Assembly (NCBI RefSeq): GCF_026914265.1
Contig: NC_069135.1
Coordinates: 6,031,001 to 6,095,000 of the forward strand
Reading direction: 5' to 3'
Origin: Mya arenaria
Taxonomy: Eukaryota; Mollusca; Bivalvia; Myida; Myidae
Length of the DNA: 64,000 nt
The notes beneath the pieces are model-generated. The model was not told the DNA's origin. It did no database searches and saw only the letters and a list, made by a program, of their open reading frames with translations. The position numbers and the translations under genes were made by a program. Shown here in pieces: positions 49,166 to 62,240 of the stretch (position 1 is the stretch's first letter; every line of letters starts with the position of its first letter).

Positions 49166-51592
49166 TTGTTGAGTTCAATTTCACTGAAATGGCTCAAAAG
49201 TTGGAGAGTCATTTTCCATATATTATCATTTCATCGTTCTAATTTTTCATTGCTAGGCCACAAAAAAATAATGAATTTGTCTGGCATTAGCAGACTGATT
49301 TACAAGAATACCTTTGTCCCCCTAATACTTTTTCACCTTTTCGGTGGTCATAAACCAAAAATCCTTTTTTTGTCAGTGAAAGAAAGCGGAAAAGAAGGGA
49401 AAAAAGCAAAAAAACTACTAACCCAACTCTCAAAATGGGTCGGGAAGTGCCAATAGAACTGTTTTTTTTGTGGACTATATTGAACAAATTATTGATTCAA
49501 ATTAGTTTTTTTTGGTGTTGTTTATTTTGGGTTACAAATTGTGCTGATAATGTCTATTGCAAAACAAATATACATTGATTGTCAGATGACCTTTTTTATT
49601 TGCTCATTAAACACAAAATAGTCATGGTAAGCTATTGTGATAGGTCGCTGTTGATTGTCCACACAGTGTCATCTGCAGCCAATTCTTAATGAAACTAGTT
49701 TAACATGTTTGTTTTAGGTGTTCTTATTTCATCCTATTACATTTCATTCAATGTCATTGTCTCATAGACTGCTATCAATAGTCATCATGCACCTATAGAA
49801 ATTAGCTTTCACATTAATTTTCATTACTTTGTAATAAAAATACTCCGTTAAAATATATAATCTATCGCATTTTCATGCTCGTTATTTCACTGGGTAAGCT
49901 GTTCTTTTTATTTTGTCTAGAACAGATAGGCAGTGTGTTTATTCTGATGAGTATTTTCACAAATATAACCAGTGAATTAGATTTTGTGTCTGGTTTGTTT
50001 GTGGGTGTATGGTTTCATGTGGTACTCACGGGACATATGGCATACAACATGAACAATGCATTAAAAGCGCACAGTAAAGGTTGATGCAAAAAATCAATTA
50101 ACTTGAATACTAAAAACAAAAAAAAACGTATGATTTGAGTATAAATGAAAAAAATACTAGCCTTTATGAATGCTTTTTTTATATAATATATAGCTTAGTG
50201 GCCACAAATTCCTGTTAGAATAACACCAAAATATCACTAATATTTGTTTTGATTTTACACAAATCGTATGCTTTTTTTTAACATTAAGGTCAAATGAGTT
50301 AAACATGACTGCATTAAGACAAATGGCATTTTGCATCAACCATTAGTGTGCACCTTTAAGCATTTTCATATGAGCTGTACTCAAGAAAAAACAAAATGAT
50401 TTGTATATTGAAATTTATTGTGCAATATATTTTACAATGTGTTATATAATTGTCATGTGATCAGCTTGAAAAGAAATTTGTTTCATAAAACATTTTACTT
50501 TTTCTTTAAAAGGGACTCATCCACAGAATTTATGTCAGCAATGGGTTTTTGTTAAGCTTGGTTGATATTAAATTATTTAGCTTTTTATGAATATACACCA
50601 ATCAGCAACTGGCAGAAACTCATTAAAATAGAATTTGGTAAATTCAAGCCTAAAATTGTTTAATTTTCAATAGCGTGATGTTTTATTTATTATCAAACAG
50701 ATTTTTCAACATTGCATTACGATTAATGGAATGTCAGTTCAACTGTGTTTGCATTCGTGCATATACAGAAGACAGAAACATTTATTTGCATGCCATTTCA
50801 TTGCAATTATTATGAGACTATATCATAAATTTATGTTCACTATTTATCGTTACATTGTTATTTAATATATTTTTAATTGAAATAAAATATGAAAAATAAT
50901 ACTCATTAATGTTTTGCAATTTTTAAGCCATATGTTTTCTATCATGATACATTTATGGAAATAAGTACATTATGATATAATTGATATTGTAATAAAGTGA
51001 TAGGAGAAATTAATAATTAAACAAGATACATGAACATAAAAAGATTTGGGGAATTAAGCAAAAATACATTTTCTTTTGTATATCATAAGATAACATTTTA
51101 ACATAAAATGTGCGGTGGTTCTCCAGTTCAGGAGTACTCCTGAAATCCGGTCTGTGAGCATAAACCATCAGACTTTGGGCCTTGGAGGTTGTGAGGACTG
51201 ACATTTGGAAATGTTTAAGAAGTATTTATCACATATATAATTAACAAAATATACAAGAACATCTGTACATGTACATCCAGACACTCATCCCTTACCAAAA
51301 AAATAAGAAGAAAACCAACTATCGAAAATAATGGAACCCCTTCTGACTATAATATTCATAATTATCAACATAAATGGAAACTCATTAAGAGCCATGGTGT
51401 GCTTTCACCCTTTATGTCAAAAATGTATTCCATGCTAGGTCCAGCTAGGGCCAAAATTTACGGTAACTCGCTTAGACTTTTAAGTCCCGTCCCCCTAAAT
51501 CACATGCTATACAGAGACACACGTACACCATCCTGTTAGTATAAACACACGTATATACATTTCTGACGAGAGCTGCATTTGAAAAAAATCCA
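49166..51592. other. Interval between two convergent genes
   Basis: AT-rich sequence between the BORCS6 and cyclase stop codons, presumably holding both 3' untranslated regions. I see no additional gene or element. Confidence 0.45.
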
Positions 51593-54500
51593 TTAGTTGT
51601 CAACGGAGCTTCTACCGCTAGCTTCAAGGGAGCTGTTACGGCTATACCCTTCACTTTCCGTCTGTCGATCATAGGCGCGCTTATTCTTGATGTCGTCTGG
51701 ACGTTTGACGTCACCGTCGTCTGCCATTTTTGAGTCAGTTCCTGAAACTGAACGTCAAGTTCTTACAGTGGCAATTTTATAAATACATATTATTGTCAAT
51801 TTTTGCATGAGATATTTCCACAATGTGTTCTTTTTAGATGGCAATTTTATTAACAAACACGCAATGGCTACAGCTGTTAAATTGTTATAAGAACATGTAT
51901 GGGGAAGTATTTGAGGTGCCAAACTTCAATTGTCGTCCTTCTCCTTATAATTATTTTTAGGAGCGCAAAACAGTTGATGTGCGCGAAGATTGACACAACT
52001 GGTAGGTGTGCGCGGGGATTTATACAAAAGATTTGGGCGGAGAATGACAAAAAATAGTGCGCGGAAATTGACACAAAATCAGTGCGCGTAGATTGCTAGA
52101 ATAGGTTTGAGCGAAGGTTGACACAATAGATTTATCGGGGGGAGACACAATATGTGTAAGCGGCGTTTGACTCAAAATGAGGTGTGAGCGGAGGTTGATA
52201 CAATAGATATGTGCACGGAAATCGATACAATATACAATATATGAGCGCGAAGGTTGACAAATGTGTGGTGGGTACATAGGTGCGCGCGGATGTTATCTCA
52301 ACTTTTAGGGAAAAAATGGTCTTGCTCTATTGCTGTTTGTCTTTGAATATACACGAAAACGAACCCACTACCACTAAAACAGTACCAAATGACTACATTT
52401 CCGTTTGTAGCGGATTCTGGAAAGATTGGATAACTGCGTACCTTTGAACGCTGGCATTGGCCTTTCGTTTGGCTCTTCTTGTATGTACCGGTCCTCAGGG
52501 AAGCGGGAGTCCTTACTGTAGTCTTCTTGGTGGGGCCCGCCCGTCCCCCCGTACAGGCGGTCGATCAGCCAGTACGTGTCCATCCGACCCTTGCCCTGGG
52601 GGAGAGGAATAGCGAAACATGTTTATTAAAAAGGCATATACAAGTTCTTTGTCTTGGGGATCTAATCAACACGTTTCCGACTTGTTGCAGCTCCGTCGTG
52701 AAGTTTAGTTTAATAATATTTTTCTGATAGCTTTGATTGCTTGAAATGTTCTATTCGTTAGAAATGAACATTGCTGCGTTTACGGTTTCCCGAAAAATCA
52801 AAAACACATGGAAATACGCGTGTACACGAAAAACATCGATACCGACACTATATTATCACCTTTATGTCCATATTAGCGCGAAACTTCATCTTGAACTTGC
52901 CAGTCTTCAGCAGGCAAGCGTATGTGTTGTCGCTAATGTGGATGCGGTTAGCTAAATGAAAATCGATGTGTTATATTATGCACATATTTTATGTAAACTC
53001 ATACTTGTTTAATACCATTCACAAACATAATCATGCAAGAGCTTACTCGTTGATAATAAAAGATGAATCTATAATTTGTAGCCCAACCCATAAAATGTGT
53101 TTGCTCTTATAACGATTTTCGTTTCAACTCATCTTAGTTTAAAGGTTTAGAAATGAGGCCCAGAGAAACAGACTTACGTAGTCCATAGCTCTTCATCCTG
53201 GACGCAATGTTGACGGTGTCTCCGAACAAGCAGTATCGCAACATCACTGTCCCCACAATCCCCGCCGACACTGACCCTGGAAACAGTAAAACAAGAATTT
53301 AGAGGAAACCATAACCCCGCTCTTAGTGAGTGATGGACAATATTCCGGGTAACAATTCATAATACCATATTTTTTTTGGTTAAATGCAATATTATGTTCA
53401 ACTCATTTGACCTTCAATGACCTGATTTGTTCACAGATGAAAAAGATTATTAGCCTTCATAAAAAAATCATTTAATACTACGTTGGCACAAATCCCGCAA
53501 AATTCTTTTATTTTTAGCTGTTCACAGATGTTTTTTGTTTGGATTATTAAAGTGAAATGAATTTAACATCATGATGATTTAAAAACATAAACCTATTTTT
53601 GTGCCTCTTTAATAATCGGTGTTAAAAGAATTGGACAACAATTGCGTTATATGCACACATAAACATTGGCAGGCAACAGGAACAGTTTTAAGAAAGTAGT
53701 CACAGTAGCTAGTAGAGAAGACAGCTTAGCATGATTTATTGAAGAAGAATAGAAGAAAGGCAGCTGGTAATGAACCCCTTAGAGAAATATATTCATAAGC
53801 AAATACATATGACAGGGACATTATCATCCACTGCTAAGCGAACGCATATTGTAAGTACCGGTGTTTATGCCAATCTGAAGTTGTATGGGTGTGCTGTTGT
53901 CGGCGGTGAACTTTTTGGTCCGGGACATGTGCAGGGCGTCTATCGCCATTGATGCTATCTCCGCCACGTGCTTTTCACCGTTCCGGCTTGGCAGGCCTGA
54001 AAATGTACGGATGTGAGAGATGGGGGTCTTATCTCTCTGATACGATAGAGTGTGTACATTTTCGAATACTTAATAAATAGCAATTAATATAAGCAATAAT
54101 AATACAACATGTAAATAACGTTCGATGGGGATTTACCTGAGGCGACCATATAACAGTCGTTGATTGTTTCTACTTTGTAGACATCATAGTTTCCAATCTG
54201 TTCGTCCACTGATGTGTAGAAGCTGTTCAAAATCTTTACCAGTTCCATTGGAGGACACTCTGAACATACTTGATTAAATCCGGAAATTCCCGAGAAGAAC
54301 ACCGTGACAGAACGATAAAACTCCGACTCTACCGAAGAACAACACTTGAGACGCTCGGCAATACTCTTCGGTACCATCTGATAGAGTAGAGTGTCGGTTT
54401 TGTGTTTCTCGAGATTGAGTTCCTTAGTTTTCTCGACTAGAGTCTGTGTGTAGCGTTGGATGTCGCTGGCCAGTGCCTCGGAGGAGAACATGATCACGGG

Positions 54501-57500
54501 ACACATCGCTATGACAACCACTACCATTGACGCGTAGATGACCACTTTTGTTACAACCTAAAGCATTAAATTTAATGTCAACTTACACGAATATTTGATT
54601 CACATTTTTGAGGAAAAAATTGATCGTATGCATGTATACTACACGAGTAGTTCAACAATATGTGATCGCGCTTTGAATGTAATGCTTTCTTTTAAACTCC
54701 AAATGATTTCAGGCAAGTCTATATAAAACCACAATAACAATAAAAGTACTTATAATATATCTACGATACTTCACTTCGTAATACAAACCTGTTTAAGGAC
54801 TTCATCCACTTCCTCTGTGATTCTCTTGGCCACCTTCTCCTGGATGGTGAGTAAGGAGTCCAGATACTGGGTCATGTTGTCGAAGAACCACTTGGTTTTC
54901 TCCTCGCTCTTATAGGAGACGTTCAGGTCGTGATATTGAATCTCAGACCGGTATTCGTTAATCGTTACTGTAATATTGGCACCCGTCGACTGGTCGTTGC
55001 CCTGCACGTACGTACACACACGACAATGGTAATAGCAATGAGGCTTTGGGGCATAATGCTATTGTTCACGACTTTAGGGGACTGGTTGTTGCCCTGAACG
55101 TACGTACACATATGGCAATGGTAATAGCAATAAGGCTTTGGGAAATAGTGTCCGGGCATAATGGTATTGTTCACGACTTTAGGGGACTGGTCGTTACCCT
55201 GAACTCACGTTTACACTTGGAAATGGTAATAGCAATGTGGCTTTGGGAAGTAGTGTCCGGGCATAATGGTATTGTTCACGACTTTAGGGGTCTGATCGTT
55301 GCCCTGAACTCACGTTTACACTTGGAAATGGTAATAGCAATGTGGCTTTGGGGCATAGCGTCCTGGCATAAAGGTATTGTTCATGATTTTATGGGACTGG
55401 TCGTCGCCCTGGATTCAAGTTTACACATGGCAATGGTAATAACAATGTGGCTTTGGGGCATAGCATCCGGGCATAATGGTATTGTGCACGATTTTAGGGC
55501 ACTGGTCGTTGCCCTGAACTCACGTTTTCACATTACAATGGTAATAGTTATGTGGCTTTTGGACGTAGCGTCCGGGCATAATGGTATCGTGCACGATTTT
55601 AGGGGACAGGTCGTTGCCCTGAATGTACGTTCACACATGGCAAAGGTTATAGCAATGTGGCTTTTGGGCGTAGCGTCCGGGCATAATGGTATCGTGCACG
55701 ATTTTATTTGAGGTTTAAATAAGCTTTAAATAATGTTATGAATACGACACTGGCATTATAGTTATTGTGTAGTACTTCTTTCAGAACGTAATGAGTCGTA
55801 CATAATAATTATGTACAATCAATGCAACGTATTTGTTTAAGCATTCCATGCTGCATAATTCATTTGAAACGCCATAATTCCATGAAAGATAATATCCGTA
55901 CCGGGAAAAATCATCCCTAGTAACATTTTTAACCAGGTTTTCAACGAAAACCGGGTTATTAGAATGAGGTTGTCGTTGGGCGGGCGGGGCAAAAATGTTT
56001 CTAAAAATAGAAAAATGGTTTCTGCCCAATAACTTTAGTTAGCATTGACAGATATTGATGAAACTTGGTGTGTAGGTAGCTTATGTGAAGAGCTAGCTGA
56101 GGATTGCTTTTGAGGGGATTGGGGCTTAGGTCAAGGTCGCCTGTTACTAAAAATAGAAAAAATGGTTTCTGCCCAATAACTTTAGTTAGGATTGATAGAT
56201 ATTGACGAACGTTGGTGTGTAGGTAGCTTATGTGAAGAGCTAGCTTGGGATTGCTATTGAGGGGGGTGGGGCTAAGGTCAAGGTCACTGTTACTAAAAAT
56301 AGAAAAATGGTTTCTGCCCAATAACTTTAGTTAGCATTGACCGATATTGATGAAACTTGGTGTGTAGGTAGCTTATGTACAGAGCTAGCTTGGGATTGCT
56401 TTTGAGGGGGGTGGGGCTAAGGTCAAGGTCGCCTGATACTAAAAATAGAAAAATGGTTTCTGCCCAATAACATAAGTTAGGATTGATAGATATTGATAAA
56501 ACTTAGTTTGTAGGTAGCTTATGTGAAGAGCTAGTTTGGAATTGTTTTTGAGTGAGGAGGGGCTAAGGTCAAGGTCACTATTACTAAAAATAGAAAAAAA
56601 TGGTTTCTGCCCAATAACTTTAGTTAGGATTGACAGATATTGATGAAACTTGGTGTGTAGGTAGCATGTGAAGAGCTAGCTTGGGATTGCTTTTAATTGG
56701 GGAGGGGCTACGGTCAATGTCACTGTTACTTGAAATAGAAAAATGTGTTTTGCCGAATAACTTTTGATAGCATTGAAATATAGTGATTAAACTTGGTGTG
56801 TGGGCAGCTTATGTGAAGAGCTAGCTTGGGATTGCTTTTGAGGGGGGGGGGGGGGGCTAAGGTCAAGGTCACTGTTACTAAAAATTAAAAAAATGGTGTC
56901 CGCCCAATAACTTTAGTTAGCATTGATAGATATTGATAAAACTTGGTGTGTTGGTAGCTTATGTACAGAGCTAGCTTGGGATTGCTTTTGAGGGGGGTGG
57001 AGCTAAGGTCAAGGTCACTGTTACTAAAAATAGAAAAATGGTTTCTGCCCAATAACTTTAGTTAGGATTGATAGATATTGACGAAATTTTGTGTGTAGGT
57101 ACTAGAAGCTTATGTGAAGAGCAAGCTTGGAATTTCTTTTGAGGGGGGGGGGGGGTCAAGGTCACTGTTACTAAAAACAGAAAAAATGGTTTCTGCCCAA
57201 TAAGTTTAGTTAGCATTGATAGATATTGATGAAACTTAGAGCGAAGGTAGCTTATGTGAAGAGCTAGCTTGGTAGGTGGGGTCAAGGTCACTGTTCCTAT
57301 AAATAGAAACATGTTTTTCTGCCCAACAACTTAGTTAGAATTGATGGATAGTGATAAATCTTAGTGTGAAGATAGCTTATATGAAGCTGCAGATTAAACT
57401 TGCTCATACAACAAATTAATTGGCTATAATTTCTGATTGCCCATAACAAAAACCTGGTTTCGTCGCATTGCGGCGCTTCTAGTTTTGTATAATGTCACAT

Positions 57501-60500
57501 TATTCCACGTACACACGAGTACAACATATACATGTACCTTAACTTCCTCCATAAGTAGGGGCACCACGATGTCCGAGTAGAAGACAGCCGTCTTGTAGTT
57601 GTACTTGAAGTCATGCACCTGGTCGTTGTAGAACTCAAAGTCCACCCAGCGGGGAAACATGCCGATAGTGTAGAACATGGCACCATACGCCCGCTCCACC
57701 CCGATATCCTCCTTACACCGAGTGATCTTCTGGTAGGCAACCAGCGTCTTCCAGGTGGAGCCGAACCCCGTACCCTTGATATTCTCCACAAGCCACTCCA
57801 GAAACTCACGGGTGATATCGCTGTATTAATGAGGGAGGGGGAGGTGTGTGACATATGGATTTGTAGCATCATAAACGTATAAACTTTCATATAGGACATG
57901 CATGTAATATTAAGTATGTATGTAAACATGTATGTTATATGTTTATATGTTAAACACTTGAAAAAGATATTTGTAATTATGCGCATTATACTCTTCAACG
58001 CCCGCAGTGTGGGTCTGTGGGTTATTTTGACCTTGTCTTTCGCCTTACTAGTAGGGGTTTCAGCCATCGAAACGACAATCATTCATATAACAGAACAATG
58101 GTTTATATAGATAACCCTCTTTGCAAGCAAAACTAGTGTACATGTGGTCAGATTCAGAGGCGGGGACATGATTCGGTGTTAGAAAGGTGCCCAAGTTTAG
58201 GACGCCCCCTCCTCCAGAACCGAAAGATTTATGGTTTAAATGTTGATGGAAGGGTTAAGGTCTTCCACCCCAAGAACAATATTTGGTTGGGGGAGGGGTG
58301 GGGGTCCCAACCGCTAGTGAGTAATTACCTGTAGAAGTTAATTTCCTCGTAAAGGTTAACCTTCTTAGGGTTGAGAGAGGTACGGTGCTGGGCGATATAC
58401 GACATCAGGTTCACCTTCGACCGGAACTGCTCTCGGGGGTTTCTCTGGCGGAGAAGATAAATGCTTAATATATCTAACTCGCATGCGGGTGAGGAAGGTT
58501 ATTTTTTAATATGTAAACATGAATCTCTATAAGTGTAATATATGAATACATTTACTTAAAGATTTTATAATTCAAAATGGTTTTTTTTTTCAACTTATGT
58601 TTGATTAAGAGTAGTTTAAAACCTTTCAAAAGTATACTTAGTTCTATAAATACATAGAAAGGCTCTTAAAATATTCATTATTTCTATTAAGACGATGGAC
58701 TCCTACAAATCAACGCTATATACGCCACCTGCAGCGCCCCAGGCCAGATGGTGAGTTTCGCCAGTGCGTCGTCCGTGGCCATGTACTCCGCGAGAAGGAA
58801 TGTCTTGGTTCCCGGACCCAGGTCACTCAAGTAGAGGACGCTCATGTCACGCTCCATCTGCAGCCGGTGGATAAGCCGCCCCAGCACCACCACGATCGAC
58901 ATCGAGTTCTTAGCCTTGAATAGTTGATGAAAAGTCTTTCAAAACTTGCGGTGGGGAATAACGTGTTTGGTTGTTGTTTTCGACAACAGTGCGTTTTGGC
59001 TTAATGGTCAAAGCAAATTATAGTTTGTCATAAATAATGAGTGTCTATGTACGTGTAATACACCTTATTATTTTTTTTAGAAGTTTTTAACCGCCTTGAT
59101 CAAATTCCACCATGTGGTTTAGAAAGCCATGAAAAGGTGACCTCATGTGGGACAAACACACAGATATATGTAGGAGCATATATTTTATTTGAATAGTGTA
59201 ATGCCTTCCACCACTTACCACTTCAATGTCGGTCTTGCTCTCGACACTGTCGGACAGCGAGTACATAGTGAAACCCCACACCCCGAGGATCGGGATGACG
59301 GTGAGACAGAGGATCTTGAACAGTTGGAACCGCTTGCCCCGGTCTGTAAGTGGGTTCACGCGACACAGGGGCCCTGCAGAGATTGTGAGTAGGGAACGTT
59401 AGCTTAGGTTTACAAACTGGGCGTTTATATTTAACATTGTTATTATAGGCTTTCACAGATATAACTTGAACTTTAATTGCCGATTTTTCTTTTATTAAAA
59501 ATGGGAATTATTTTACACGGTATCTTATATAACATCGAATGATATATCTTTTTAAGTATTTAACATTGCGATATTTGTGAAATCCTGCATTGTTGAAAAT
59601 GATTATTAAATGTCCCTGATAAATAACTCATGGAGTATCATGGAATAAAAACCTCATGGAATGGCTAGTTGTATACATGCACAACGTATAGATAAATGTT
59701 TTATTTTAATTAGGAAATAAATCGTAGTTTACTTCCATTTAATTGTATTCATTAACTGTGGTACCACTCCCACCAAAACCACACTAAGGTCAAATAGTTA
59801 CTCACCACATCCTATCTCTGCGAACATGTTGGTCTGAATGAGATCAATGATGTCGTCATTGTTGACTGGAGCTGCCCCCTTCTTCAGGTTCTCCGTCCTA
59901 GAACACAATCATACGGCAGCTATTACCCTGGTCTCAGTCAGATAAAGCAATGGTTCCAGTCAGAGTGAGATACATGTATAACCCTGGTTTCAGCTAAACA
60001 TTGCAATGGTTCCAGTCAGATATAACCATGATCTCAATCTAGTATTGCCATGGTTTCAGCCAGGTATATCCTTTTTTCTGGGCCGGTATCATCCTGGTCT
60101 CAGTCACGCTCAGTCACGTATTACCATGCAATCAGTAATTACTTATTACCTTGATCTCAGTTACGTATTACTCTTAGCTCAGTCAAATATTATCTTGGTC
60201 TCAGTCAGGTATAACCATGTTCTAAGTCGGGTATGACCGTGGTCTCTGTCAGGTTTTACCATGGTCTCTGTCAGGTTTAACCGTGGTCTCAGTCAGGTTT
60301 TACCGTGGTCTCAGTCAGGTATAAGCGTGGTCCCAGTTTGGTTTAACCGTTGTCTCAGTCAGATATTACCTTGGTCTCCGTCAGGTTTTACCGTGGTCTC
60401 AGTCAGGCTTCACCATGGTCTCAGTTTGGTTTAACCGTGGTCTCAGTCAGATATTACCGTGGTCTCAGTCAGGAATAATAGTGGTCTCAGTCAGATATTA

Positions 60501-61394
60501 CTGTGGTCTCAGTCAGGTATAAGCGTGGTCTCAGTCGGGTAATACCGTGGTCTCACCCAGGTATAATCGTGGTCTCAGTCAGGTATAACCGTGACCTCAG
60601 TCAGGTATGGCCGTGTTCTCAGTCATGTAATACCGTGGTCTCAGTCAGGTATTACCGTGATCTCAGTCAGGTATAACCGTGATCTCAGCCATGTAATACC
60701 GTGATCTCAGGCAGGTATAAGCGTGGTCTCAGTCAGGTAATACCGTTGACTCAGGTAGTATAACCCGGGTCTCAGTCAGGTAATACCATTGTCTTAGGCA
60801 GTATAACCCGGGTCTCAGTCAGGTAATACCATTGTCTCAGGCAGTATAACCCGGGTCTCAGTCAGGCAATACCGTGGTCTCAGTCAGTTATACCGTGGCC
60901 TCAGGCAGGTATAACCGTGGTCGCAGGCAGGTATAAGCGTGGTCTCAGTCAGGTTATACCGTGGTATCAGGCAGGTATAACCGTGGTGTCAGTCGGGTAA
61001 TACCGTGGTCTCAGGCAGGTAATACCGCGTTCTCAGGCAGGTATAACCGTGGTCTCGGGTACAATAAACATTCTACTACGTCTAATCAAATGCAAACATA
61101 GTTCACATTGCGGTTTGTATAGCGTCAGAAAGTTTAGCAAACGTTGCCGTCGAGTCTTCTTTGACAGGAAAGTTTTATGTTGCTGTCAAAGAACATTTCT
61201 TTTTAAATTAATAGAATATGGGGAGGGGGACTAAACAAGCAAAATGTTCCCAAACATGTAATGCAGATTAATGAACAAGTTATGAAATCAGTTAATTTTC
61301 GGCACCAATTTTTTACCTATGCTTTGGTAAATAAGAACTTAACTCAATACAATTATAAATGCTAGACTTACTTCAAATCGGTCATTTGCTCCAT
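51593..61394 (-). CDS. NIT-domain receptor guanylate cyclase (704 aa)
   Basis: Thirteen coding exons (minus): 61394-61372, 59897-59806, 59373-59219, 58908-58729, 58444-58329, 57820-57538, 55001-54789, 54557-54137, 53996-53859, 53276-53178, 52951-52860, 52595-52442, 51741-51593. All junctions are GT/AG, all phases agree, 2115 bases with TAA. An in-frame TAA lies nine bases upstream of the ATG. Membrane helix 1 is about residues 57-78. An extracellular NIT (nitrate/nitrite-sensing-type) domain spans about 91-345, with [20 protein letters not shown] and [18 protein letters not shown]. Helix 2 is about 359-379, then a signalling helix (395-425) and cyclase domain (about 435-620). E484 and C556 (RYCLFGD) indicate GTP specificity; N563 and R567 are the transition-state pair; D488 is a metal ligand. 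The first metal ligand is replaced by G444 (FFSGISGFN). No kinase-homology domain. The hydrophilic tail (620-704) ends SSVDN. Confidence 0.93.
51955..52290. repeat. Diverged minisatellite, unit about 30 bp, in cyclase intron 12
   Basis: About ten imperfect units of GTGCGCGGAGATTGACACAA plus TAGATT type. Unusually CpG-rich (GCGCG) for this region. Confidence 0.75.
53277..53858. other. Cyclase intron 9
   Basis: AT-rich intron between exons 9 and 10; no repeat or element recognised. Confidence 0.6.
54989..55712. repeat. 105-bp tandem repeat that includes a copy of the exon 7 acceptor
   Basis: Seven units begin GACTGGTCGTTGCCCTG at about 54989, 55080, 55187, 55290, 55397, 55501 and 55606. Each continues with a CAATGGTAATAGCAATGTGG block, GGGCATAATGGTATTGTTCA and CGACTTTAGGGG. 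The first unit's start is the first 13 bases of cyclase exon 7 plus its splice acceptor (minus strand TGCAG|GGCAACGACCAGTC). The plus strand stays open for 221 codons across the array, a by-product of the repeat. Confidence 0.9.
55931..57485 (+). mobile_element. Helentron-like non-autonomous element, family C, in cyclase intron 6
   Basis: The 5' end AACCAGGTTTT and the 3' region AAAACCTGGTT (57449-57459) are exact sub-terminal inverted repeats, followed by CGTCGCATTGCGGCGCTTCT then AGTTTT. Between them lie about ten tandem units of about 147 bp with GGTTTCTGCCCAATAACTTT, GATAGATATTGATGAAACTT, GTGTGTAGGTAGCTTATGTG, AAGAGCTAGCTTGG, poly-G and AAGGTCAAGGTCACTGTTAC. There is no transposase. The layout matches the families A and B elements. 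Confidence 0.65.
59925..61060. repeat. 22-bp minisatellite in cyclase intron 1
   Basis: About 50 copies of GTGGTCTCAGTCAGGTATAA plus CC, with frequent variants (AATACC, GTTTTACC, TAAGC, CAGGCAGG). Near 60750-60860 three copies share a TATAACCCGGGTCTCAGTCA variant, indicating local duplication. The array lies between exon 2 and exon 1 of the cyclase. Confidence 0.92.
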
Positions 61395-62240
61395 GTCTGT
61401 GGCTTATCGTGTCCCAACAACTATATAACGTTTAATATACTTCACCGCGCATACTGTTCCTTTCAATTGTGTCGCAAAATCTACGAATTCACCAAAGATG
61501 CTGTTGGTGCTAATGTTTCCATGGAAACGAAGATCTACACAAGATCAATAATAGCGAAAAGCTGTACGCTCCTTCAAATAGCAATTATCGTTTCTTTATG
61601 GGTAGCCTTGGTTACGAAGAAACCATCGAGTTGTATCTTCACAGTTTCCTGTGGTTATATAACGGTATACGTGTATCTCTGTGAACATCCGAAATAATAT
61701 GACTAAAATATAAAACCAACACGAACAATGATTAATTATTATCCCTCAAAAATGAAGAGCTAAATTATGAAAAAAAATATATCAGAGTATTGCAATATAT
61801 CAGCATATCATATTCCTTAGGTCTATAAATGTCTTCAAACGATTTTTCATCGTTTTATGATTGTGCGATTGTGACCGCGTTCATGGTCAAACAAACATAA
61901 ACACATGTACATTATATGTAAAAAAAAATAATATGTGTACGAAAACTGAATGTCTGAAAATGTTATGTATATATTTGTCAGAAACTATAAAAAATATTTT
62001 AAATTTGAAGTTATATTTCATGAAATCATGCTTTATAAGGGAACATCCCTACTACTTTGACGGTTGTCTCGGAACAAGCATCACATATGTATATGAAAAA
62101 AATATGTCTTAGAACAATTTTGCTCAGACTTATATGATAACATAAAATCATTTTAATTGCTTTAATAACCATGCTAAAATTAGGTTTTTGTGTTATTTTA
62201 GATATGTAGACGTTTTATGTAATCATTATTACAGATGAAG
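61395..62240. other. Upstream of the cyclase start: probable 5' region
   Basis: Would contain the promoter and any untranslated leader of the minus-strand cyclase gene. No clear TATA or initiator can be assigned. No gene seen on the plus strand. Confidence 0.35.

Noticed and set aside
52737..52959. Plus-strand open frames of 62-72 codons
   Set aside because: They overlap, antisense, the small cyclase exon 11 (52860-52951), which fits the reading phase and encodes the expected IHISDNTY block.
55046..55711. 221-codon plus-strand open frame
   Set aside because: It is generated by the 105-bp repeat array inside a cyclase intron. 105 is divisible by three, so one frame stays open by default; there is no domain or supporting signal.
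57613..57882. Plus-strand 89-codon frame and other frames overlapping cyclase exon 6
   Set aside because: Shadows of the real minus-strand exon, which has correct phase and conserved residues.
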